DNA of 18,785 nt. Origin: an uncultured Lachnospiraceae bacterium. Lineage in GTDB: Bacteria > Bacillota > Clostridia > Lachnospirales > Lachnospiraceae. The stretch lies in contig CAJUAO010000033.1 in NCBI GenBank assembly GCA_910584685.1, positions 1-18,785 of the forward strand, read 5' to 3'. A model generated the notes under the pieces. The model saw nothing but the letters and a program-made list of their open reading frames with translations. It was not told the origin of the DNA and searched no databases. The translations under genes and the position numbers were made by a program. Of the stretch, positions 1 to 7,979 are shown one piece after another. Position 1 is the first letter of the stretch, and every line of letters starts with the position of its first letter.

Positions 1-2
1 TC

Positions 3-124
3 GAAGCTTTAAAAAAATATATAACTCCCTTCCCAAGCCGACCTGCCGCCCCAAGTTCCCTTTTTTCTTAAGCCCTGGGTTTCATGTGAGAAACTTTCTT
101 TTCACCTGTACAAATTAATATTTA
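3..124 (+). repeat. Left copy of a window-flanking inverted repeat
   Basis: This non-coding stretch matches the reverse complement of 18661-18785. Three blocks are conserved: 3-22 (19 of 20 identical, starting GAAGCTTTAAAAAA), 81-89 (TTCATGTGA, 9 of 9) and 108-124 (GTACAAATTAATATTTA, 17 of 17). The spacing between blocks agrees to within 1-2 bases, while the DNA between them has diverged. Both copies lie upstream of an inward-facing gene. I see no open frame or transposase. It could be a dispersed intergenic repeat, a miniature element, or a conserved leader. The function is not known. Confidence 0.75.
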
Positions 125-215
125 ATTTTAAGTACCCAACTCAACCTACAATAAAAAATCAAAATCACCAATTCTTTAACATAAACATCAAACAAAAAAT
201 AAGAATAATTGTTTG

Positions 216-244
216 TTGACAAACTAATGACGTTAGCTTATACT
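216..244 (+). promoter_or_regulatory. Sigma-A promoter of the GH51-MATE-TetR operon
   Basis: There is a perfect -35 TTGACA at 216-221, a 17-base spacer, and -10 TATACT at 239-244 (5 of 6 matches to consensus). Transcription should start near 251, leaving a leader of about 100 bases before the GH51 start at 351. The near-consensus strength fits a promoter held down by a repressor, and two operators overlap it. Confidence 0.85.
221..239 (+). promoter_or_regulatory. Operator O1, palindrome over the -35 and spacer
   Basis: The 19-base site AAACTAATGACGTTAGCTT has arms AAACTAA and TTAGCTT around a 5-base centre, with one mismatch. It covers the last base of the -35 and the whole spacer. It is near-identical in inverted orientation to O2. 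Its size and symmetry fit a TetR-family dimer, and a TetR gene ends this operon. Binding is inferred. Confidence 0.7.
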
Positions 245-245
245 T

Positions 246-264
246 AAACTAACATCATTAGTTT
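246..264 (+). promoter_or_regulatory. Operator O2, perfect palindrome at the start site
   Basis: The site AAACTAACATCATTAGTTT has perfect 7-base arms around CATCA and covers the predicted transcription start. Its centre is 25 bases from the centre of O1. The wider arms 219-236 and 249-266 match in 17 of 18 positions as one large inverted repeat flanking the -10. It is the likely second site for the TetR protein encoded at 4238-4810. Confidence 0.7.
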
Positions 265-350
265 GTGATGAAGGCTTATTTTTGCAGACAGGACTAATAA
301 TATTCTGTGGGCATTATTGCCTATTAAGTAGAAAGAGGAGGAAAAGCTAT

Positions 351-2783
351 ATGGCAAAATTAAATGTGGAATGGGGTAACAGGCGCTTTGAGACGGAGCC
401 TTCCCTGTATGGATTGTTTTTTGAGGACATTAACAGGTCGGGAGACGGGGGACTTTACCCTGAGCTTTTGAGAAACAGGGCCTTTGAGGACAGTCTTCAC
501 CCTGATGATTTGACAGAGGAGGAGGGAGATTTGTTAAATTCAACAGGGTGGAAATTTGAATATCAGAAAGGAGAAGGACTAAAGCGTTGGGAAAAATCAG
601 GCGAGCCTACGGACATACCGGCATGGTACGGCGAGGGTGCAAAAATATCCCTGCTATTAAAGGACACCTTAAACGAAAAGAGAAGAGCGGCGTTAAACGT
701 GGATTTTCTTCCGGAGGGAATGGTATATAACATTGGATTTTGCGGAGTTCCGGTAAAGGAAAACGAGGTTTACAAGCTGTTCTTTTTTGCTAAGGCAGAC
801 AAGCCTATAGAGCTGGATGTTTCATTGAGGGACGGAGACGAAATAATAGGAGAAAACACCATTATTATTCAGGGAAACGGCTATATCCGCTATGATATGT
901 TCCTTATTCCAAGAAAGACTACAAAAACGGCAAGATTTTGTATTTCCTCAAAGGACGGGGGCAATGTGGTTTTGGGATATATATCACTTATGCCGGGAGA
1001 TACATATCACGGACATGGACTTAGAAAGGATTTATGTGAAAAGCTGGAGGATATAGCTCCCGCATTTTTACGCTTTCCGGGAGGCTGTATAGTGGAGGGC
1101 TTTTCTAAGTCTACTGTTAAGAGATTTAAAAATATGGTAGGTAACGTATGGGAGAGACCTACGCTTCTTAATCTGTGGAGCTATAATTCCACAGAGGGCC
1201 TTGGCTTTCATGAATATCTGCAGCTTTGTGAGGATATGAATGTGGATGCACTATATGTATGCAACTGCGGTATGACATGCCAGGCGCGAAATTGTATATT
1301 GCTAGAGGAGGACGAGGTTGACGATATGCTAGACGACGCCCTTTGCGCATTGGAATACGCCATGGGAGACGAGACAACCAAATGGGGAGCTTTGCGTAAG
1401 GAAATGGGACATCCTGCGCCGTTTGAAATACGCTACCTTGAAATAGGCAATGAAAATAACGGAAAGGATTATGAGGCCCGCTATGAGAAATTCCGTAAGG
1501 CTATTGCAGAGAAATATCCAAAGCTTATAATTGTTGCAAATACTCATGTAGAGGAAGCAGGCTTACCGTTAGATATTGCAGATGAGCATTTTTACGACAA
1601 GCCTGAATGGTTTGCCCAGAACAGTCATTATTACGATGGCTATGACAGAAAGGGTCCGGGAATTTTCGTAGGGGAGTTTGCCGTTGTGGCAGGAGCAATA
1701 CGTACCCTTTATGCCGCTGTTTCAGAGGCAATGTTTATGGTGGGAATGGAAAGAAATCAGGACATAGTAAAGCTTGCAGCTTATGCGCCGTTATTTGAAA
1801 ATGTAAAATATGCCGCATGGGAGCCTAATTTAATTGCCTTTGACGGTCTGGACAATTATGCAATTCCATCTTATTACGTATGGCGTTTGTTTAGTCAGAA
1901 TAAGGGAAGGTATGTGCTTAACAGCAGTCAGGAGTGCGGTAAGATTTATCTGCCATATCTAAAGGGAGCTCCATGTATTGCAGGCTCTATGGGAATGCAC
2001 TATAAAAATCCATGCTGGAAGGGCGCGGAGGTAAAGGCTGAAAGATTTTTGTTCGGAAGCGTAAAGCCTTGTGAGGACGGAAGCTTTGTGACGGCGCCTT
2101 CAGAGGATATGACAGAGGCAAAGCGTTTTAATATGGAAAAAACTGTGCTTATAACCATGGGGGATGATATGACCTCAAGGGACGGCGCCTTTGAAATTGA
2201 CATACTGGCAGAAAAGGATGTGGAGATTGGTATTGGAATGTTTGCAACCCCTTACGGAGAAGCAAAGAACAGCGAGGATAGTCCGTGGAATTTATTTTCT
2301 GTACAGCCTGTGCGCTGGACAATTATAAATGGCGTAAGCAATCTTCATATGGGTATTGGATTTAGAAAATATAATCTTTTAGAGCCTGTTGAGTTAAATA
2401 TGGAGATGGGCGTCTATCATCATTTATCTATGGAGTCAGATGGAAAAATGCTCTGGTGTAAGGTTGACGGAAAGATTGTTATGGAGGCGGAGCTTCCAAA
2501 TTATGACGAGCTACAAACTGTTGTGCTGGAGGATGATAAGGAGATAATAGTTAAGATAGCCAATATAGCAAATGAGGAGAAGCCTGTTGATATCAGCCTT
2601 AACACGCAGGTGGAGGAGGACTACACAGCCGGTGTTATTAGCGGAAAGCCGTCGGATAAAAACAGCCTTGAAAATCCTCATGAAGTGACAGAGCATTGGC
2701 ACAACTTAAAGGGAGCTTCCTCAAGCTTTACTTATATGGCTCCTCCATGCTCCGTTAACGTATTACGCCTGAAAACCAAATAG
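351..2783 (+). CDS. Alpha-L-arabinofuranosidase, glycoside hydrolase family 51
   Basis: This enzyme should release terminal alpha-L-arabinofuranosyl groups from arabinosides or arabinoxylan oligomers. The ATG at 351 is preferred because AGAGGAGG lies just before it; an in-frame TTG at 282 has no such site and would add 23 residues. The protein is 810 aa with no signal peptide, so it is cytoplasmic. An N-terminal beta-sandwich-like region (about 1-215) precedes the barrel domain, which has FRFPGG near residue 241, the acid/base Glu368 in EIGNENNG and the likely nucleophile Glu442 in VGEFAVV. A long C-terminal beta region follows (about 480-810) and makes the protein longer than the roughly 500-residue short GH51 enzymes. 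It is the first gene of an operon with a MATE pump and a TetR regulator, which is unusual company for a sugar-utilisation enzyme. The family call is secure; the substrate is not known. Confidence 0.92.
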   Translation: MAKLNVEWGNRRFETEPSLYGLFFEDINRSGDGGLYPELLRNRAFEDSLHPDDLTEEEGDLLNSTGWKFEYQKGEGLKRWEKSGEPTDIPAWYGEGAKISLLLKDTLNEKRRAALNVDFLPEGMVYNIGFCGVPVKENEVYKLFFFAKADKPIELDVSLRDGDEIIGENTIIIQGNGYIRYDMFLIPRKTTKTARFCISSKDGGNVVLGYISLMPGDTYHGHGLRKDLCEKLEDIAPAFLRFPGGCIVEGFSKSTVKRFKNMVGNVWERPTLLNLWSYNSTEGLGFHEYLQLCEDMNVDALYVCNCGMTCQARNCILLEEDEVDDMLDDALCALEYAMGDETTKWGALRKEMGHPAPFEIRYLEIGNENNGKDYEARYEKFRKAIAEKYPKLIIVANTHVEEAGLPLDIADEHFYDKPEWFAQNSHYYDGYDRKGPGIFVGEFAVVAGAIRTLYAAVSEAMFMVGMERNQDIVKLAAYAPLFENVKYAAWEPNLIAFDGLDNYAIPSYYVWRLFSQNKGRYVLNSSQECGKIYLPYLKGAPCIAGSMGMHYKNPCWKGAEVKAERFLFGSVKPCEDGSFVTAPSEDMTEAKRFNMEKTVLITMGDDMTSRDGAFEIDILAEKDVEIGIGMFATPYGEAKNSEDSPWNLFSVQPVRWTIINGVSNLHMGIGFRKYNLLEPVELNMEMGVYHHLSMESDGKMLWCKVDGKIVMEAELPNYDELQTVVLEDDKEIIVKIANIANEEKPVDISLNTQVEEDYTAGVISGKPSDKNSLENPHEVTEHWHNLKGASSSFTYMAPPCSVNVLRLKTK

Positions 2784-2846
2784 ACATTTTTTAAAATTTC
2801 AGGCTAAGGAAGTAACAAAATTAAGGACAATAAGGAGGAAAACCGG

Positions 2847-4217
2847 GTGGGACTTGTAAGGGATAAATCATTTTATAAGCAGGCATTGGCAATAGCCATT
2901 CCCATATCTATACAAAGCATGATTACCATTGGAGTAAATTTAATGGATAATATCATGGTTGGCTCGCTGGGGGAAACGGTGCTTTCAGGCACCTCCCTGG
3001 CCAATCAGTATGTGAGTATATTTCATATCTGCTGTATGGGAATAGGTATGGGAACAAGTGTAATGACTGCAAGATTTTGGGGAATGAGGGACTTGGAGGC
3101 GCTAAAAAAATCCATAACCCTTATGCTTAGATTTTGTATAGGTCTGGCAATATTATTTACAATTCCCGCAATTTTAATGTCTCCTGCGCTAATGAGGCTG
3201 TATACGCCGGATAAATCAGTTATAGCCCAGGGAATATTATATTACCGCTGGATATGGCCATGCTTTATTTTGCAGGGCATGTCCCTTACCTGTACCATTG
3301 TCCTAAGAAGCGTGGGGCAGGTTAAGCTTCCTCTATACAGCTCTATAGGCGCGTTTTTTGTAAATATATTTTTTAATTATGTTTTTATTTTCGGAAAATT
3401 TGGCATGCCAAGAATGGAAATTCAGGGCGCGGCAATAGGAACGTTAATAGCAAGGCTTTTTGAGTTCTGCATTATTTGCGGGTATTTTTTCCTTGGGGAC
3501 AAAAGAATCGGATACCGGATAAGGGATATAGGAAAAAGATGCAGAGAGCTGTTCTGGGAGTATGTGAATATAGGAGTTCCGGTATTTATTTCAGATGCTC
3601 TTTTAGCATTGGGAAGCACGGCAGTTGCAATGATTATGGGAAGAATTAGCAAGGAGTTTGTCTCAGCCAATTCCATAACCTTTGTTACACAGCAGCTTAG
3701 CACCGTTATGATTCAGGGTGTCTGTCAGGCAGGCTGCATTGTCACCGGACACACTCTTGGACGTGGAGATAAGAAAAAGGCTCAGGAGCAGGCATGGACC
3801 TTTTTGCTGCTGGGAATAATAATAGGCGCCGTTGCCGGCGTGATTATTATGGTTATCAGCGAGACTGTTATCGGCTGTTATAATATACAGGAGGAAACAA
3901 AGGTCATTGCAAGACAGCTTATGGCGGCAATTTCCATTATAGTTGTTTTCCAGTCTACAAACAGCATTATGATGAAGGGTGTGCTTAGGGGAGGGGGAGA
4001 CACAAAGTTTCTCATGGTAGCCGATATACTTTTCCTCTGGGTGGTATCTGTTCCTTTAGGAGCCCTTGCAGGTCTTTACTGGCGCATGTCCGCCTTTTGG
4101 ATTTATTTCTTCCTTAAGATAGACCAGGTATTAAAATCCTTCTGGTGTGTTTTCAGGTTAAAGAGCGAGAAGTGGATGAAAGGAATAAGCGGCTCAAAAA
4201 CGGAAATTAAAGAATAA
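2847..4217 (+). CDS. MATE-family multidrug/metabolite efflux transporter
   Basis: This 456-residue integral membrane protein has the size and about 12 hydrophobic segments of MATE antiporters, which expel cationic or aromatic compounds using a Na+ or H+ gradient. The N-terminus, with LMDNIMVGSLGE around residues 32-43, and repeated MARFWG/GRG-type loop sequences are typical of the family. Translation starts at a GTG behind AAGGAGG at 2832-2838. The gene follows GH51 by 63 bases with no terminator and precedes a TetR gene by 20 bases, so the three are probably one transcript. A MATE pump beside a TetR regulator usually means export of the inducing compound. The substrate cannot be read from the sequence; a link with an arabinoside processed by the GH51 enzyme is inference. 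Confidence 0.93.
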   Translation: MGLVRDKSFYKQALAIAIPISIQSMITIGVNLMDNIMVGSLGETVLSGTSLANQYVSIFHICCMGIGMGTSVMTARFWGMRDLEALKKSITLMLRFCIGLAILFTIPAILMSPALMRLYTPDKSVIAQGILYYRWIWPCFILQGMSLTCTIVLRSVGQVKLPLYSSIGAFFVNIFFNYVFIFGKFGMPRMEIQGAAIGTLIARLFEFCIICGYFFLGDKRIGYRIRDIGKRCRELFWEYVNIGVPVFISDALLALGSTAVAMIMGRISKEFVSANSITFVTQQLSTVMIQGVCQAGCIVTGHTLGRGDKKKAQEQAWTFLLLGIIIGAVAGVIIMVISETVIGCYNIQEETKVIARQLMAAISIIVVFQSTNSIMMKGVLRGGGDTKFLMVADILFLWVVSVPLGALAGLYWRMSAFWIYFFLKIDQVLKSFWCVFRLKSEKWMKGISGSKTEIKE

Positions 4218-4237
4218 TATTAAAAAGAGGTTTTACT

Positions 4238-4810
4238 ATGCCTAGAATGGGACTTAACAGACAGGCAGTTGTAAACGCTGCCATTCAATTAATTGAAGAT
4301 AGAGGGTATAAAAATTTTTCTATGCGTGAGCTTGCAGAGCGGCTTCAGATAAAAACCGCGTCATTGTATAACCATATAGAGAGCATAGATGCCTTATACG
4401 CAGAAATAGGCTGTTATGTAATTTCAAAATTAAAGGATATGCTGATTTTAGGAATCGGTGATAAGAAAAGAGACGAAGCCGTTGGAGCGCTGGCAGATGC
4501 ATATTACAGCTTTGCAAAGGCTCATCCGGAGCTATACAGGATTTTTATGGATTTACCGGTCATAAATGATAATTTTTGGTTTAATGCAGCCGGAGACATT
4601 GTTAATCTCATAATCCGGGTATTGTCAGAATACAGGCTTGATGAGGAGCAAAAAATGCATTTGCAGAGGGTATTAAGAAGTATTATTCAGGGCTTTATAG
4701 TTCAGGAGGATGTTGGATGTCTTAATCATTTTCCGGTTGATGTTTCGGAAAGCTTTCATATTGCGGTAGATTGTTTTTTAAGTGGACTTCATAATATGGA
4801 AAAAAATTAA
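4238..4810 (+). CDS. TetR/AcrR-family transcriptional regulator
   Basis: This is a 190-residue one-component regulator. The N-terminal helix-turn-helix (about residues 8-55) has the recognition region FSMRELAERLQIKTASLYNH at 27-46. The rest is an all-helical ligand and dimer domain resembling the WHG-type C-terminal domain (AHPELYRIFMDLP near residues 94-106). It ends the operon, 20 bases after the MATE gene, with AAGAGG upstream. The twin palindromes around the operon promoter (221-239, 246-264) are its likely target, giving autorepression lifted by a ligand. No other palindrome of that sequence was seen inside the window. No clear terminator follows the gene. Confidence 0.93.
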   Translation: MPRMGLNRQAVVNAAIQLIEDRGYKNFSMRELAERLQIKTASLYNHIESIDALYAEIGCYVISKLKDMLILGIGDKKRDEAVGALADAYYSFAKAHPELYRIFMDLPVINDNFWFNAAGDIVNLIIRVLSEYRLDEEQKMHLQRVLRSIIQGFIVQEDVGCLNHFPVDVSESFHIAVDCFLSGLHNMEKN

Positions 4811-4873
4811 ATTATTGACGGATTTTAAAGAAAAGCACAATGTCCGTGCAGGTTAATAACAAAATAAAATATA

Positions 4874-4902
4874 TTGTTTTTTATACAAAATATAGTTATA
4901 AT
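4874..4902 (+). promoter_or_regulatory. Predicted promoter of the CapA-like gene
   Basis: A -35 TTGTTT at 4874-4879, a 17-base spacer and a perfect -10 TATAAT at 4897-4902 put the start near 4909, about 44 bases before the CapA-like ATG. No palindromic operator is evident. The response regulator gene 73 bases after the CapA-like gene may also be read from here. Confidence 0.65.
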
Positions 4903-4952
4903 GTAAAAAGTGAGTTAAATAATTAATATATTGTATAAGGAGAAAATTGAGT

Positions 4953-6236
4953 ATGAAAAACACAATAAAAGCAGTACAAAGAGCTACAGCAATTATAATT
5001 ATGCTTATTTTTGCATGTTTAATTGTCTGTATGGCAGGATGCGGGAAAAAAGGCTCAACTTCAGCGGCTAAAGACACTGACGGTGTTACCGGAAATGAAA
5101 GCGTATCAGGAGACGGTAAGGAGGAAACCACATCCGCAGAAGGAGATAAGGAAAAAATCACTTCACAGTCTGAAAATGCCAAGCAGGATGTTACAACTGA
5201 GGAAATTACAACAAAGTCCCCAGTCATAAATTCCGAGGAAACAACGGCAAATAAAAATAATACTGCTGACGGTGAGTATAAGCCGGTTACATTAGCCTTT
5301 ACGGGAGATATATATCTAAGCGATATATTGTACAACAAATATACATCGTCAGGACTTACGGGCTTCCTTGGACAGTCGCTGGTTGACAGGTTTAAAAATA
5401 CGGATATTATGGTATGTGACCATGAGTATGCGGCTACAAATCTTCCGGACAGCCATAAGGCGGATTACCAGCTTTTTACCTTTAAGGCGCCTACAGAGAG
5501 AGAAAGGCTTTGGAAGGAGCTTCAGGTAGATATAGTAACTCTTGCAAATAATCACACCCTTGATTATGGGGAGCAGGGCTTACTTGAAACCTTTGCCGCT
5601 CTTAAGGAAAACGGAATATCATATATAGGAGCAGGAAATAATCTTAATGAGGCGATAAAGGCGGATATCAGGGAAATAAACGGCAAAAAGATAGCTGTTC
5701 TTGCAGCGTCACGATTTGTTCCCAACACAGGCTGGTATGCAGGAGAAAATAAGATAGGACTTATGACGTCATATCCCGGAACTGACAGGTTCCAGATGCT
5801 TAAGGATGAAATATCCAGATTGAAAAATGAGGAGGGCTGCGATACTGTCATAGTATTTGTACATTTTGGAACAGAAAAGACAAATCAGATAAACGACAAT
5901 CAGCCTGTTATAGCCCACGGATATGTTGACGCAGGCGCTGACGCTGTTATAGGCTGTCATGCCCATACCCTTCAGGGAATAGAAATATACAACAAGGCGC
6001 CTATATTTTATAACCTTGGAAATTTTCTGTTTGAAAGATACAGCGTAGATACGGCGGTGGCAAATCTTAAGATAAATGAGGACAATTCAGTATCAGCCAG
6101 CATTACTCCATGTAAGAGCGGAGGCTACGTTACAACGGAGGCAGAGGGCGGAGAGGCTTTGCGGATACTTAAGTATATAGAGAGCATTTCGGTAAATGTA
6201 AATATAGATGAAAACGGAAACATTACGGAAAAATAA
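4953..6236 (+). CDS. CapA-family lipoprotein (poly-gamma-glutamate capsule type metallophosphatase fold)
   Basis: This 427-residue protein begins with a lysine-containing signal sequence and a lipobox ending MAGC (Cys30), so it should be a lipoprotein on the outer face of the membrane. A Ser/Thr/Glu/Lys-rich linker spans about 31-108. The CapA domain follows, with motifs in order: FTGDIYLS, CDHEYA, LANNHTLDYG, FVHFGTE, GCHAHTLQG and YNLGNF, which match the metal-site pattern of the family. The second motif is usually NLE, so DHE is a variation. The ATG at 4953 is preferred to the TTG at 4947 because AAGGAG at 4937-4942 is better spaced. CapA proteins are tied to polyglutamate capsules, but no CapB or CapC is present, so the substrate is unknown. 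Its neighbours suggest an envelope role. Confidence 0.9.
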   Translation: MKNTIKAVQRATAIIIMLIFACLIVCMAGCGKKGSTSAAKDTDGVTGNESVSGDGKEETTSAEGDKEKITSQSENAKQDVTTEEITTKSPVINSEETTANKNNTADGEYKPVTLAFTGDIYLSDILYNKYTSSGLTGFLGQSLVDRFKNTDIMVCDHEYAATNLPDSHKADYQLFTFKAPTERERLWKELQVDIVTLANNHTLDYGEQGLLETFAALKENGISYIGAGNNLNEAIKADIREINGKKIAVLAASRFVPNTGWYAGENKIGLMTSYPGTDRFQMLKDEISRLKNEEGCDTVIVFVHFGTEKTNQINDNQPVIAHGYVDAGADAVIGCHAHTLQGIEIYNKAPIFYNLGNFLFERYSVDTAVANLKINEDNSVSASITPCKSGGYVTTEAEGGEALRILKYIESISVNVNIDENGNITEK

Positions 6237-6309
6237 TATAAATAAACATAGATTTTTATCACTTGTTTGCCGGGACAAAAGAGCAGAGGGAATATAAAAT
6301 AATATTAAT

Positions 6310-7038
6310 ATGAGAATAGCTATAATAGAGGATGAACAATTACATAAGGATTTGCTTACGGTCTTTATAAAAAAATGGGCAGATGAAAATAAAAACAGCT
6401 TAGGTGAAACAGTTATAAAATCTTATGAAAATGCAGAGCAGTTTTTGTTTAACTATGACGATGAGCCTCCCTTTGACATATTGTTTGTAGATATACAAAT
6501 GTCGGGCATGAACGGTATGGATATGGCAAAAAGAGTAAGGGAGAGGGACAAGGATGTAAGTCTTGTGTTTACTACAGGCATAACTGATTATATTCAGGAA
6601 GGCTATGATGTAGAGGCCATGAATTACCTTATAAAGCCCTTAAAGGAGGACAAGGTATATAAATGTCTGGAAAAGGCAGCTGCAAGGAAAAAAACAGATA
6701 AATATATTATTGTTCATACGGAGGAGGATATTTATAAGCTTGACACAGAAGCAGTAAATTATGTGGAAGCAAGAGGACACAGGTGTATTGTGGCAATGGA
6801 TAAAAGGCTGTCAAAGGGCAATAATATAATAGACATAAGGGAAAGCCTTTCAGAGATGGAAAAGCTTCTTGACAAGGGTGATTTTGTAAAATGTCATCGC
6901 TCATATATATGCAGAATTGGAAATATCTACAGGATAGAAAAGACGGATGTGTATTTTGACGACGGCAGCGCCATACCCGTAAGCAGAAGAATGTATGATA
7001 ATGTAAACAAAGCGTTTATAAAATATTTTTGCACATAG
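6310..7038 (+). CDS. LytTR-family response regulator (AgrA/ComE type)
   Basis: This is a 242-residue transcription factor. The receiver domain (1-120) has acidic residues at 7-9, phosphoacceptor Asp61 in LFVDIQMSGMNG, Thr88/Thr89 and Lys109 in IKPL. The LytTR DNA-binding domain (about 134-240) contains YVEARGHRC and CHRSYICRIGNIYRIE, both typical of the family. LytTR proteins bind two 9-base direct repeats about two helix turns apart. Such repeats occur at 13693-13721 ahead of the ABC genes, making these a likely target. The start codon has only a distant AGAGGG (6285-6290), so translation may be weak or coupled. The partner kinase follows at once. Confidence 0.93.
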   Translation: MRIAIIEDEQLHKDLLTVFIKKWADENKNSLGETVIKSYENAEQFLFNYDDEPPFDILFVDIQMSGMNGMDMAKRVRERDKDVSLVFTTGITDYIQEGYDVEAMNYLIKPLKEDKVYKCLEKAAARKKTDKYIIVHTEEDIYKLDTEAVNYVEARGHRCIVAMDKRLSKGNNIIDIRESLSEMEKLLDKGDFVKCHRSYICRIGNIYRIEKTDVYFDDGSAIPVSRRMYDNVNKAFIKYFCT

Positions 7039-7054
7039 CGGTTATGCTATGTGC
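7031..7054 (+). other. Perfect stem-loop over the response regulator stop codon
   Basis: GCACATAGC (7031-7039) pairs perfectly with GCTATGTGC (7046-7054) around a 6-base loop, and flanking T and A runs extend the stem. The response regulator stop (TAG, 7036-7038) lies in the left arm and the kinase ribosome binding site is 22 bases downstream. A run of A, not T, follows, so it is not a standard intrinsic terminator. It may set the regulator:kinase ratio or protect the mRNA. Confidence 0.6.
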
Positions 7055-7085
7055 AAAAAATATATATACAGAAATGAGGAGCTAC

Positions 7086-7820
7086 ATGGAAATATCATTT
7101 TTAGCAATAGCAGCTTTTTTATCATTGATATTAATATTTATTGGAACAATCTTAATAAGAAAATATATTATAAAGGCTGCCGACAGCCGTATAGGGGCAT
7201 ATCAGAACGACCTTCTTGAAAAGCACTTTGAGGAGGTAGAAAACATGTACCGCCAGACAAGAGGCTGGAGGCATGATTACAAAAATCACATACAGACAAT
7301 GAAGGCATATCTGGCAATGAATGAAATTAAAAAGCTGGAGGCTTATCTTGACGAGCTTGATACAGACCTGACAACGGTAGACACAGTTGTAAAAACGGGA
7401 AATGTAATGATAGATGCTATTCTTAACAGTAAAATTTCCCTGGCAAAGGCTAAGAATATACATGTTGATGCAAAAGCAATAGTTCCAAGGCAGCTTAATA
7501 TGTCTGAGGTGGATTTAAGCATTATAATCGGAAATCTTATGGACAACGCAATAGAGGCCTGCGATAAGGTTAAGGAGGAGAGAGACAGATATATAAGAGT
7601 ATATATAGATATACTTAAGGGACAGCTATATATTTATGTAATGAATTCTGTAAATGAAAGCTTACAGAGAAAGGGAAGGATATATTTATCAACAAAAAAT
7701 TCAAGAGAGCATGGCTTTGGGCTTGTAAGAATGGATAAGGTGGTAGAAAAGCATAAGGGATATTTGGACAGGCAGAATGAGGAGGGAGTATTTGCAACAG
7801 AGGTAATGCTGCCATTGTAG
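7086..7820 (+). CDS. GHKL-type sensor histidine kinase (AgrC-like, short)
   Basis: This is a 244-residue kinase, partner of the adjacent LytTR regulator. One N-terminal membrane segment (about residues 4-25) leads into a helical dimer region with the H-box WRHDYKNH (His63 as phosphoacceptor). A GHKL ATPase domain follows, with the N-box IIGNLMDNAIEAC (about 147-159) and a G-box HGFGL near the end. ATG 7086 is chosen because GAGGAG lies at 7076-7081; an in-frame ATG at 7029 overlaps the regulator gene and lacks such a site. Unlike AgrC, which has 6-7 membrane helices that bind a peptide, this protein has no real sensor domain. It may sense through the membrane or through another protein. Confidence 0.9.
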   Translation: MEISFLAIAAFLSLILIFIGTILIRKYIIKAADSRIGAYQNDLLEKHFEEVENMYRQTRGWRHDYKNHIQTMKAYLAMNEIKKLEAYLDELDTDLTTVDTVVKTGNVMIDAILNSKISLAKAKNIHVDAKAIVPRQLNMSEVDLSIIIGNLMDNAIEACDKVKEERDRYIRVYIDILKGQLYIYVMNSVNESLQRKGRIYLSTKNSREHGFGLVRMDKVVEKHKGYLDRQNEEGVFATEVMLPL

Positions 7821-7868
7821 CGTTGTGAGGCATATATATTGTTTGTTAAGGCTGATAAAGAATAAATC

Positions 7869-7883
7869 TTAAGGAAACCTTAA
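7869..7883 (+). other. Small hairpin in the intergenic region before the dlt-like operon
   Basis: TTAAGG AAA CCTTAA forms a perfect 6-base stem with a 3-base loop. There is no T run after it, so termination is doubtful. It lies 33 bases upstream of the extended -10 and may be an operator half or a chance palindrome. Confidence 0.3.
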
Positions 7884-7915
7884 ACATTTAAATACTTTAT
7901 TTTTTATAAAATTTT

Positions 7916-7924
7916 TGATATAAT
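7916..7924 (+). promoter_or_regulatory. Extended -10 promoter of the dlt-like operon
   Basis: TGATATAAT is an extended -10 (TGn plus perfect TATAAT at 7919-7924). The -35 region is poor (TTTATT at 7896-7901). The start should be near 7931, giving a leader of about 50 bases with AAGGGGAGG before the first gene. The same nine bases form the ABC promoter at 13751-13759. Confidence 0.6.
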
Positions 7925-7979
7925 CCTATCGCATTGAAAAAATTATACTGCCAATCAATAAGGGGAGGAAAGTTAAGCT

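Noticed and set aside
4811..4860. A terminator after the TetR gene
   Set aside because: GCAC-AATGTCC-GTGC has only four pairs and no T run.
4853..5338. A 161-residue open frame on the minus strand opposite the CapA-like gene
   Set aside because: It shadows the low-complexity linker of a well-supported gene and has no recognisable domain. The many other antisense frames in the window were dismissed for the same reason.
6237..6309. A dedicated promoter for the response regulator
   Set aside because: TTGTTT at 6263-6268 and TATAAA at 6293-6298 are 24 bases apart, outside the usual spacing.
7819..7850. LytTR-like motifs AGCGTTGTG and TTTGTTAAG before the dlt-like operon
   Set aside because: Each matches the consensus at only 7 of 9 positions, the spacing is 23 bases and they lie too far from the -10.
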